The position numbers and the translations under genes were made by a program. This document shows, piece after piece, positions 18,186 through 27,491 of a DNA stretch of 32,697 nucleotides. How positions within the stretch are numbered: position 1 is the first letter of the stretch; each line of letters opens with the position of its first letter. The notes beneath the pieces are model-generated. The model saw only the letters and a program-made list of their open reading frames with translations, searched no databases and was not told the origin of the DNA. The stretch is from Candidatus Parcubacteria bacterium (GTDB lineage Bacteria > Patescibacteriota > Minisyncoccia > Minisyncoccales > JAGMAB01), in NCBI GenBank assembly GCA_023131055.1, contig JAGMAB010000003.1, forward strand, positions 1 to 32,697, read 5' to 3'.

Positions 18186-18476
18186 ATGACAATAAAGCCA
18201 TTAAGAGATTATATCTTAATTGAACCGATTAAAGAAGAGGAGAAAACAAAATCAGGGATTTTGCTTCCTGAAACAGCTGAAAAAGAAAGACCAGAGCAGG
18301 GCAGGGTGATTTCCGTGGGACCCGGCAGGAAAACCGATGAAGGTAAAATTATTCCTTTGGATGTAAGAGAGGGGCAAAAAGTCTTGTTCACTAAATACGC
18401 TCCTAATGAAATAAAAGTCGCGGATAAAGAATATTTAATTGCCAAAGAAGAAGATATTTTGGCGATTTTAGAATAA
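18186..18476 (+). CDS. groES: Co-chaperonin GroES
   Basis: IKPLRDYILIEPIKEEEKTKSGILLPETAEKERPEQGRVISVGPG. Confidence 0.98.
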   Translation: MTIKPLRDYILIEPIKEEEKTKSGILLPETAEKERPEQGRVISVGPGRKTDEGKIIPLDVREGQKVLFTKYAPNEIKVADKEYLIAKEEDILAILE

Positions 18477-18499
18477 AATCGCGAATTTTTAATTTTTAA

Positions 18500-20161
<1,662 letters not shown>

Positions 20162-20185
20162 TGAAATCATTTATCATTGATTGAT

Positions 20186-20215
20186 CACAATTTCCAGCGA
20201 TCGTTGTATGTTGTG
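20186..20215. promoter_or_regulatory. 30-bp dyad (site B) downstream of groEL
   Basis: CACAATTTCCAGCGATCGTTGTATGTTGTG: 22/30 identical, ungapped, to site A, same coaxial CGATCG centre. Confidence 0.5.
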
Positions 20216-20219
20216 ACTG

Positions 20220-20243
20220 AAACTCGGCTTAGCCGAGTTTTTG
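20220..20243 (+). terminator. Rho-independent terminator of groESL
   Basis: AAACTCGGC-tta-GCCGAGTTTTT. Confidence 0.9.
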
Positions 20244-20266
20244 GTTGTTGACGGTTGTTTGATGAT

Positions 20267-20295
20267 TTGTTAATCTAAAGTTACTGAATTAGAAT
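20267..20295 (+). promoter_or_regulatory. Putative promoter of a 39-aa small ORF
   Basis: TTGTTA (20267-20272), 17-nt spacer, TAGAAT (20290-20295). Confidence 0.5.
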
Positions 20296-20330
20296 ATTCC
20301 CAATTAAATAGGGAAAAAGGTGAAAAAAAA

Positions 20331-20450
20331 ATGGATAAAAACGATTATATAAACTTAGGAGCAACCAGCCTAATGAATAAAGTGGTAAAGGAAAGAAGAG
20401 AAGAACAAAAGAAAGCAAGAGAAAGAGAGGAGAAAATAGAGATAACATAG
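20331..20450 (+). CDS. Small highly charged protein (39 aa), not in the ORF track
   Basis: ATG...TAG translating to MDKNDYINLGATSLMNKVVKERREEQKKAREREEKIEIT; AAGGTG upstream; bracketed by a promoter-like sequence and a terminator. Confidence 0.6.
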   Translation: MDKNDYINLGATSLMNKVVKERREEQKKAREREEKIEIT

Positions 20451-20464
20451 TTCTTTATTTTTAT

Positions 20465-20490
20465 GGGACGCTTTTCGTCCCTTATTTTTT
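20465..20490 (+). terminator. Rho-independent terminator after the 39-aa ORF
   Basis: GGGACG-cttt-tCGTCCC followed by TTATTTTTTTT. Confidence 0.85.
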
Positions 20491-20550
20491 TTGACAAAAA
20501 TTTACTCTAAATCACTGATCGTAATCAGTTATTTATGTAAAATGGATTTT

Positions 20551-20578
20551 TTGAACTGAAAAATTTTAATGGTAGAAT
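20551..20578 (+). promoter_or_regulatory. Putative promoter of the ABC transporter gene
   Basis: TTGAAC (20551-20556), 16-nt spacer, TAGAAT (20573-20578). An ACTGAT-cgta-ATCAGT dyad lies upstream at 20514-20529. Confidence 0.45.
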
Positions 20579-20606
20579 AAATCTATTGAGTTCGGAAATC
20601 AATATT

Positions 20607-22352
20607 ATGACGGAGATTTTGCAAGAATTCAAAATTATCTGGCAGTATCTGGAAAAATACAAAAAAGCGGTTATTAATACTGCTGTTTTAGCAATGGTTG
20701 GAGCGGCTATTACCGCTATTATTCCTTATATTTACGGCAGGTTAGTGGACGCGGTTTCCATAAGCGCGTTTAGTTTGGATTTTGTTTTAGCGCTTTTAGG
20801 AATCTGGGTGTTAATAACTTTATGTTCTGCTGTTTTGAGAAAAATTATTGCGCAAAGAGCCGGTTTTATTTCCGTGGACGCTTTATGCGATTTATTTTAT
20901 CAACAAGCAGAGCATATTATCAATCTGCCTTTGAGTTTTCATAAAGAAAAAAAATTAGGCGAAATTTTGTCAAAAATCACGCGCGCCGCGGAACACTTGC
21001 GGGAAATTATTGATTTTACGGTTTTTAACATACTCCCTCGGTTTTTTACTGTTTTTATCGGAGTTATTATTTTATTTTTTGTGGACTGGCGGTTATCTTT
21101 AGGCGCGTTTGTTGTTTTTTTCGCTTCAATACTATTTACTCTTTACAGAACGCATTTGACTTTAGACGCGTCAAGAAAAATGAACAAAAAATATGATAAA
21201 GGTTTGGGTATTTTAAATGATTCTTTTTTAAATATTCAGACAATCAAATCCTGCGCCGCAGAAGATTTTCAAAAAAATAAAATTCATTTGGCTTACAGAA
21301 AAGGAGTGAATCCGGCTTTTAAAAAACTGATTGTTCTTTGGGATAATACTATTTTTTTCCAGCAAATTATTTTTTCTTTGGGATTTGTAATGGTTTTTGC
21401 TTACGCGATTTTTCTTTTAAAAATCAATCAAATTTCCAGCGGCGAGTTAATAATGTTTTTAGGTTATTTAAATCTTATTCAGGTGCCTTTATCTGATTTG
21501 CTTTGGCAATGGCATTCTTTTCAGAAAGGAATGACCGTAATTAAAAGAGTGAGAGAAATTTTAGAAATAAAAACAGAAGATTATAATCTATCAGGCGAGG
21601 TTTTGAAAGAGGCAAAGGGAAAAGTTGAATTCAAAAATGTTAGTTTTGGCTATCAAAACAAAAATTTGATTTTAAACGAAATTAATCTTCTTGCTTTGCC
21701 CGGACAGAAAATCGCTGTTGTGGGCGGCAGCGGGGAAGGAAAAACCACTTTGGTTGATTTACTTTCTCTTTATTTCCTGCCTTCAAAAGGAAAAATTTTA
21801 ATTGACGGAATAGATGTGAGAAATTTAAACCTCCAGTTTTTAAGAAAAATCATTGCTTATGTGCCGCAGGAAATAATTTTATTTAACGATACCATTAAAA
21901 ATAATATCCGTTATGGAAAACCGGACGCTGCGGATGAAGAAATTGTCGCGGCGGTCAAAGCGGCTAACGCTGACAGGTTTATTGAAACCCTGCCCAAAAA
22001 ATACGAGCAATTAGTGGGGGAGAGAGGAATTAAACTTTCTACGGGTCAGAAGCAGAGATTGGCTATTGCCCGGGCTTTAATACGCGACCCTAAAATTTTA
22101 ATTTTAGACGAGGCAACTTCGTCATTGGATGTTGAATCGGAAAAATTAGTTCAGGACGCGCTGGAAAAGTTAATTGAGAACCGGACAACTTTTATTATTG
22201 CCCATCGTTTAAGTACTATCAGAAAAGCCAACAAGATTTTGGTTCTTGAAAAAGGCAGAATTATAGAACAGGGAACTCATCAGGAACTTATTAAGAAAAA
22301 AGAAGTTTATTTCAAATTCTATTCATTGCAGTTTCAAAAAACCGGGAATTGA
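20607..22352 (+). CDS. ABC transporter ATP-binding/permease protein (exporter type, MsbA/MDR-like)
   Basis: Six-TM domain; Walker A GGSGEGKTT, Q-loop YVPQEI, LSTGQKQRLAIARAL signature, LILDEATSSLD. Start moved to ATG 20607 because TTG 20586 coincides with the predicted TSS. Confidence 0.93.
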   Translation: MTEILQEFKIIWQYLEKYKKAVINTAVLAMVGAAITAIIPYIYGRLVDAVSISAFSLDFVLALLGIWVLITLCSAVLRKIIAQRAGFISVDALCDLFYQQAEHIINLPLSFHKEKKLGEILSKITRAAEHLREIIDFTVFNILPRFFTVFIGVIILFFVDWRLSLGAFVVFFASILFTLYRTHLTLDASRKMNKKYDKGLGILNDSFLNIQTIKSCAAEDFQKNKIHLAYRKGVNPAFKKLIVLWDNTIFFQQIIFSLGFVMVFAYAIFLLKINQISSGELIMFLGYLNLIQVPLSDLLWQWHSFQKGMTVIKRVREILEIKTEDYNLSGEVLKEAKGKVEFKNVSFGYQNKNLILNEINLLALPGQKIAVVGGSGEGKTTLVDLLSLYFLPSKGKILIDGIDVRNLNLQFLRKIIAYVPQEIILFNDTIKNNIRYGKPDAADEEIVAAVKAANADRFIETLPKKYEQLVGERGIKLSTGQKQRLAIARALIRDPKILILDEATSSLDVESEKLVQDALEKLIENRTTFIIAHRLSTIRKANKILVLEKGRIIEQGTHQELIKKKEVYFKFYSLQFQKTGN

Positions 22353-22375
22353 AGTATAATGAAGATATAATTTTT

Positions 22376-23065
22376 ATGCCCAAAAACAATAAATTCGTAG
22401 TGGCTATTGGCGGTTCCATTATTTGCCCTAAAGAGATTGATATAGATTTTTTGAAAAAGTTTTATATTTTTATTAAAAAAGAATTAAAAAAAGGCAAAAA
22501 ATTTGTTTTGGTTGCCGGAGGAGGAAGCGTGGCGCGCCAGTATCAGAAAGCGGCTGTTAAAATTACAAAAATAGTTGACGAGGACAAGGACTGGCTTGGA
22601 ATTTACGCCACCAGGATTAATGCTCATCTTTTAAGAGTGATTTTTAGAGATAAAGCGAATCCGGTAGTTTTTGACGAAAGGTTTAGATTGAAGGGATTTG
22701 ATAAAGAGCCAATAATTATTGGTTCCGGCTGGGACCCCGGCTGGTCAACTGATTTTGATTCAATTCAGATAGCGGTTGATTTAAAAATAAAAAAAGTTAT
22801 TATATTAGGCAAGCCGTCTTATGTTTATACGAGTGATCCTCAAAAAGATAAAAAGGCAAGGCCTATTAGAGAATTAAGATGGGGGGATTATCTTAAAATG
22901 ATTCCCAAAAAATGGTTGCCCGGATTGCATTCTCCGGTAGATCCTGTTGCGGCAAGGTTGGCGAAAAAAGAGGGGATAACAGCCATAGTGGCTGATGGAA
23001 AAGATTTATCTAATTTTAAAAATATACTGCAAGGCAGAAAATTTAATGGAACAACAATAAGTTAG
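22376..23065 (+). CDS. pyrH: UMP kinase, archaeal-type amino acid kinase family
   Basis: KFVVAIGGSIICP, VLVAGGGSVARQYQKAA, GWDPGWSTDFDSIQIAVDL, TSDPQKDKKARPI. ATG 22376 (MPKNNK) preferred over the track start at 22349. Confidence 0.8.
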   Translation: MPKNNKFVVAIGGSIICPKEIDIDFLKKFYIFIKKELKKGKKFVLVAGGGSVARQYQKAAVKITKIVDEDKDWLGIYATRINAHLLRVIFRDKANPVVFDERFRLKGFDKEPIIIGSGWDPGWSTDFDSIQIAVDLKIKKVIILGKPSYVYTSDPQKDKKARPIRELRWGDYLKMIPKKWLPGLHSPVDPVAARLAKKEGITAIVADGKDLSNFKNILQGRKFNGTTIS

Positions 23066-23072
23066 AAAACAA

Positions 23073-23160
23073 GGAGAGGTACCAAAGCGGTTTAATGGAA
23101 CGGCTTGGAAAGCCGTGGCTCTTTAGAGCCTCCAGGGTTCGAATCCCTGTCTCTCCGCCA
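23073..23160 (+). tRNA. tRNA-Ser (anticodon GGA), CCA encoded
   Basis: GGAGAGGTACCAAAGCGGTTTAATGGAACGGCTTGGAAAGCCGTGGCTCTTTAGAGCCTCCAGGGTTCGAATCCCTGTCTCTCCGCCA; anticodon loop TTGGAAA, long variable arm. Confidence 0.97.
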
Positions 23161-23415
23161 GTTAGGACACTTTGACATTAGTTTTTACTTTTTGCCAAAA
23201 TTTGAGCGTATTTCGCGGATTTTACGAATTTGATAGCGGGTTCGAACCAATTTTTAAGTGTTTAAGGTCGGGTCTTAAACACGCTTAAAAGGCTTAAAAA
23301 AGAGGGAAATGAGTCGGTGTCAAATTGCCGAGCAAAAAAATTAAAAGAATAAATATTTTTACAAGATATATTATTGTATAATTTTGCTATTGTTAGTATA
23401 ATATAGGTAAGAATT

Positions 23416-23910
23416 ATGGCTATAAACAAGAAAAAATACGAACAGGTTATTATTTATTTGTGTTCAAAACTAAAAGGAGAAGTCAGAGGTAAAAAGAAAC
23501 TGGCTAAACTTTTGTATTATTCTGATTTTGATTTTTTTGAAAAATTTCAAAAATCTATAACAGGTGATGTTTATAACGCTTATCCAAAAGGACCATTGCC
23601 TGCAATGCTCAATAAAATAACTTCAGAGATGATTAAAAAGCACTCGCTTAAAATGAATTCTGTAAAAGAATGGGGTGAAGAATATGCTCCTACAGAAGTA
23701 TATAAATGCTCTGCTGAACCAGATTTGTCAGTTTTCAATAAAGACGAGCTGAAAATGCTTGATCGCATTGTTCGCAGATATGGATCTTTAAATGGTGAAC
23801 AATTAGCTGAACTTTCGCATGCCGAAGCACCTTATACGGCGACAGAACCATATGAGGAAATTCCTTACGAATTTACTTATTATCGGGGAACCGATTTTAG
23901 CGACCTATGA
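23416..23910 (+). CDS. Panacea/DUF4065 (SocA-like) antitoxin
   Basis: KLLYYSDFDFFEKFQKSITGDVYNAYPKGPLP and LKMLDRIVRRYGSLNGEQLAELSHAEAPYTAT match Panacea-domain proteins by recall. Confidence 0.85.
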   Translation: MAINKKKYEQVIIYLCSKLKGEVRGKKKLAKLLYYSDFDFFEKFQKSITGDVYNAYPKGPLPAMLNKITSEMIKKHSLKMNSVKEWGEEYAPTEVYKCSAEPDLSVFNKDELKMLDRIVRRYGSLNGEQLAELSHAEAPYTATEPYEEIPYEFTYYRGTDFSDL

Positions 23911-24278
23911 TAGTATTTCAATATCATTCGGCATTTGAAAAAGAAATCGCCGCACTTAAAAAGCGGCGATTACGATATATAGAGGAAAGCTTGCGCGGTT
24001 TTCAAAAGTTATGTGAACTTCATTTCCATCCAACAAATCCAGAAGCAAGGATTGATCCGGGGAAACTACATCGCGTTACACAGAATGACATTTGGACAAT
24101 GTGGAAAATAGAGTTAGCGGTGATTAAATCTGGATTACGTCCGAATCAATATCCTAGAATATGGTTTGTCGTGAGTGGAGCGACTATTGCCTTTCTTTGT
24201 ATTATTGATCATATAAAAAATTATAAAGATAGTGAAATGGACCGATTGGCACTTTCAAGAGCCACAGATTTATTTTGA
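23907..24278 (+). CDS. Putative toxin partner of the Panacea antitoxin (RelE/HigB-like size)
   Basis: ATGA overlap with the antitoxin gene; basic 123-aa protein with LHRVTQNDIWTMWKIELAVI...RIWFVVSGATIAFLCIIDHIKNYKD strand-rich core. Confidence 0.6.
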   Translation: MIVFQYHSAFEKEIAALKKRRLRYIEESLRGFQKLCELHFHPTNPEARIDPGKLHRVTQNDIWTMWKIELAVIKSGLRPNQYPRIWFVVSGATIAFLCIIDHIKNYKDSEMDRLALSRATDLF

Positions 24279-24295
24279 ATTATGAACTAATAAAT

Positions 24296-24352
24296 ATGAA
24301 AAAACAATCAAAAGATAAAGTTGTGGCAATTTTTGAAGGCAAAAAAATTTAG
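24296..24352 (+). pseudogene. 17-codon-scale remnant resembling the N-terminus of a Bro-N/phage antirepressor
   Basis: MKKQSKDKVVAIFEGKKI*: resembles the usual N-terminal 'AIFEGKxIRR' start of Bro-N family proteins, cut by a stop. Confidence 0.45.
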
Positions 24353-24361
24353 CCAAAAATT

Positions 24362-24595
24362 ATGATTGATTCATTATTTAATTTAAACGCTTCATTGACT
24401 GCTCAAAGTCCGGCTTTGCTTTTGATGGTGCTTTGGGTTTTGCCGTGGAAAGGCGTGGCATTATGGAAAGCGTCTAAAAACAACCACAAAAAGTGGTTTA
24501 TCGCCTTGCTTATTTTAAACACTTTAGCTATTTTAGAGATAGTATATATTTTTTGGTTTTCTAAACAAAAATCAAAAGAACAAGAAGTTAAATAA
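24362..24595 (+). CDS. DUF5652-type small membrane protein
   Basis: LPWKGVALWKASKNNHKKWFIALLILNTLAILEIVYIFWFSK, characteristic of DUF5652 in Patescibacteria. Confidence 0.75.
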   Translation: MIDSLFNLNASLTAQSPALLLMVLWVLPWKGVALWKASKNNHKKWFIALLILNTLAILEIVYIFWFSKQKSKEQEVK

Positions 24596-24599
24596 ATTT

Positions 24600-25088
24600 A
24601 TGGATTTTTACGGAATTAAAATTATTTGTATTTTAATAGCTGCTTTTCTTTCCAACAGATTTTTGAGAGTTTTCATTGAAAGAATAATTAAAAAAAGAAT
24701 TGGAGACAAAATTAAAGCAATCCAAAGGAAAAGAGTAGAAACTTTAACCGGTATTTTAGGAACAACTTTAAAATTTACAATCTGGATTACAGCTTTCTTG
24801 ATGATTTTGCCAGAATTTGGAATAAATATCGCCCCAATTTTAGCCGGGGCGGGTTTGATAGGATTGGCGGTAGGCATGGCTTCCAAAGACATAATTTCTT
24901 CTTTTATCTCCGGCTTTTTTATAATTTTAGAAGACCAATATAATATCGGAGACAGGGTGAAGATTGCCGGGATTGAAGGAGAGGTAAAAGAAATTACTTT
25001 GAGAAAAACAATTATTAAAGATGAAAAAGGCGTTTTTCATTTCATTCCTAATAATCAAGTAAAAACAGTGTCTAAAAAAATTAATTAG
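24600..25088 (+). CDS. Short MscS-family mechanosensitive channel protein
   Basis: AGAGLIGLAVGMASKDIISSFISGFFIILEDQYNIGDRVKIAGIEGEVKEITLRKTIIKDEKGVFHFIPN. Confidence 0.88.
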   Translation: MDFYGIKIICILIAAFLSNRFLRVFIERIIKKRIGDKIKAIQRKRVETLTGILGTTLKFTIWITAFLMILPEFGINIAPILAGAGLIGLAVGMASKDIISSFISGFFIILEDQYNIGDRVKIAGIEGEVKEITLRKTIIKDEKGVFHFIPNNQVKTVSKKIN

Positions 25089-26181
25089 TATGCTTTTTTA
25101 AAATTTCATAATAAACTTTTTCATAATTATCAACCATTTTTTCAATGGTAAAGTTTTCTTCTACATGTTTGCGGCAATTATACCGCATTTTTTTATACTC
25201 GGTTTCCGGCATCTGATAGATTTTTTTTACTGCTTGTACCATTGAATTCAAATTATTCGGTTTGCATATAAAGCCGGTTATTCCATCTTTAATTATTTCC
25301 GGCACACTGCCGCGATTAAAAGCAATTACCGGCGTCCCGCAAGCCATAGCTTCAATCATCACTAATCCAAATGGTTCGTTCCATTGAATAGGAATGAGAA
25401 GAACTTTTGCTTTAGAATAAGCTCTAAACCATTCCGGAGAATATTTCTTAACCATACCGTGGTAAGAAATTTTTTTATTAGTAAAAGGTAAAATAGATTT
25501 TTTCAGATAATTTTTTTCTCCGGGACCATAAATATTAAGATTAACTTTGGCTCTTTGGGCGGTTTTAATCGCAAATTCTATTCCTTTCTCTTTGGAAATT
25601 CTGTTCATAAAAAGACAATAATCTTGCGGTGTTTGGTTAAAAGGATAATCATCAACATTAACTCCGTGATAGATAGTAGAAATATAATTAATGTCTGGGA
25701 AAGTTTTTCTTTGGGAGTTGGAAATTGATATAAGATTAGATTGTTTGAAAAAATTCATTAACGGTTTAAAAGAAGGTATAAAATTTTCGTGTATTGTAAA
25801 AATTACAGGGCATTTGGCAAATTTAATAAAAGGCTCGCCAAAGATTACTCTGCCAACATGAAGATGGATTAGGTCATACTTGTCAGAGTTATTAATTAAT
25901 TCACTGATATAAGTTATTCTGTAAGCAATATGTAAATCTTTTACCCATTCTTCAGATTGATAGGCGTAATCAAGTTTATGCGGCGGTAAGCCCAAATCAA
26001 TTATTTTTGCCCCTTTCATTGCTGATCCTTTTGATGCGTAAATGGTAATATCGTGGCCTTTTTTTACCATTCCTTTAGCAATATCAAGCATTACGCCGGC
26101 ATTAGCCGCAATAATGTTTTTCGGAGGCGGGAAAATGGTTCTATTTGAGCAATAATAAGCAATTTTTAGCTTTTGTTTCAT
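25081..26181 (-). CDS. Glycosyltransferase family 4
   Basis: PIQWNEPFGLVMIEAMACGTPVIAFNRGSVPEII E-x7-E motif; MNRISKEKGIEFAIKTA. Confidence 0.92.
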   Translation of the reverse strand: MKQKLKIAYYCSNRTIFPPPKNIIAANAGVMLDIAKGMVKKGHDITIYASKGSAMKGAKIIDLGLPPHKLDYAYQSEEWVKDLHIAYRITYISELINNSDKYDLIHLHVGRVIFGEPFIKFAKCPVIFTIHENFIPSFKPLMNFFKQSNLISISNSQRKTFPDINYISTIYHGVNVDDYPFNQTPQDYCLFMNRISKEKGIEFAIKTAQRAKVNLNIYGPGEKNYLKKSILPFTNKKISYHGMVKKYSPEWFRAYSKAKVLLIPIQWNEPFGLVMIEAMACGTPVIAFNRGSVPEIIKDGITGFICKPNNLNSMVQAVKKIYQMPETEYKKMRYNCRKHVEENFTIEKMVDNYEKVYYEILKKHTN

Positions 26182-27476
26182 AATAATTCTTGGTATAGTT
26201 TTGCTATTTCAGCAGAAACTTTTTTCCAACCGTAATTTTCTTTTACCATTTCTTCAGCATTTTTAATTAATTTATTTTTCAGCTTTTTGTTTGTAAAGAG
26301 TTCCACAATTTTATTTGCAAGAATTCTATGGTTTCCCGGCGGAAAGAGAAGCCCTGTCTTTCTGTTTTGCACTACATAAGAAAGTCCTCCGACATTTGAA
26401 GCGATAACCGGCACGCCGCAACGCATTGCTTCTAATGTAGTCATGCCAAATGGTTCATAATAGGGAGGGGTTATAAAAATATTGCTGGATGAATAATAAT
26501 AACGAAGTTTTTTTTGATCCTTTCTTCCTAAAAATAGAACTTTTTCTTCAATTCCTAATTCTTTAGTTATGTCTTTTAAGCGGTTTATTTCTTGTTTGTC
26601 AGATTTGTCTCCTTTTTTGCCGATTTTTCCTCCAATGACCATTATCTTTAGATTTTTTCTTAACGCGTACAACTTTTTCAGAACTAAAGGAAAAGCTTGA
26701 ATTATTATTTCAATTCCTTTACGCCACTCTATGCGTCCAACATATATGATAATTTTGTCTTTTCTGGAAAAGTTATTAATGTAATTTCTAGCATTTTCAA
26801 AATTTATTTTTCTAAAACGTTTTAAATTAACGCCGCAAGGAATGATTTTTATCTTATCTTCCAAATCAAAATCGTAATAACGCATAATATCTCTCTTTTC
26901 AGGAGGACTGGTAGCAATTATTCTATCAGTTGTATTCATGATTTCTTTTTCAGCCCTTAATCGTTTCTCAGATTGTTCAACATCAATCTCTTTTTCAAAT
27001 TTTTCTAAGGTGCGATGGCGAATATGACCCAATGAATGAAAGGTTTCTACCATAGGAATATTGAGTATCCTTTTAATTTGAGCGGCTACCCATCCGCCTA
27101 AATAATAATTCCCATGAACCATGCTATAATTGAGCTTATTTTCTTCTTTATAAGCAAGAAAATTACCAAGAAATTCTGGTAATTTTTCAAATAGTTTATC
27201 TCTCGCTATGGAATAGCGAGGACCTGCTTTTATGTATATAATGTTTACGTTTTTTCCATAATTTCTAACCATTTTTCTTCTTTTTCTGGTTAATCTGGTA
27301 AAGATATCAACCGCCCAGCCCATTTTCCCTAAAGATTTACTTAACTCGGAAACATAAACATTTTGTCCTCCCGTATAATGTCCTCCTAATTTAGCCGAAG
27401 GATCAGAATGAACGCTAATTATTGCTATTCTTTTACGATTGTTATTTTTTTTGTGATTTTCTTTTTTATTGCTCAT
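26178..27476 (-). CDS. Glycosyltransferase family 4 (sucrose-phosphate-synthase-like)
   Basis: GGHYTGGQNVYVSELSKSLGKMGWAVDIFTR, VGRIEWRKGIEIIIQAF, PPYYEPFGMTTLEAMRCGVPVIASNVGGLSYVV. Confidence 0.92.
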   Translation of the reverse strand: MSNKKENHKKNNNRKRIAIISVHSDPSAKLGGHYTGGQNVYVSELSKSLGKMGWAVDIFTRLTRKRRKMVRNYGKNVNIIYIKAGPRYSIARDKLFEKLPEFLGNFLAYKEENKLNYSMVHGNYYLGGWVAAQIKRILNIPMVETFHSLGHIRHRTLEKFEKEIDVEQSEKRLRAEKEIMNTTDRIIATSPPEKRDIMRYYDFDLEDKIKIIPCGVNLKRFRKINFENARNYINNFSRKDKIIIYVGRIEWRKGIEIIIQAFPLVLKKLYALRKNLKIMVIGGKIGKKGDKSDKQEINRLKDITKELGIEEKVLFLGRKDQKKLRYYYSSSNIFITPPYYEPFGMTTLEAMRCGVPVIASNVGGLSYVVQNRKTGLLFPPGNHRILANKIVELFTNKKLKNKLIKNAEEMVKENYGWKKVSAEIAKLYQELL

Positions 27477-27491
27477 TTTTTTAAAACAGGG

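Noticed and set aside
23225-23250. Possible att site duplicating the tRNA-Ser 3' end
   Set aside because: Only ~9-10 bases (gggttcgaa) match the T-arm, too short and too generic for an attachment repeat; kept only as a weak note in a broader finding.
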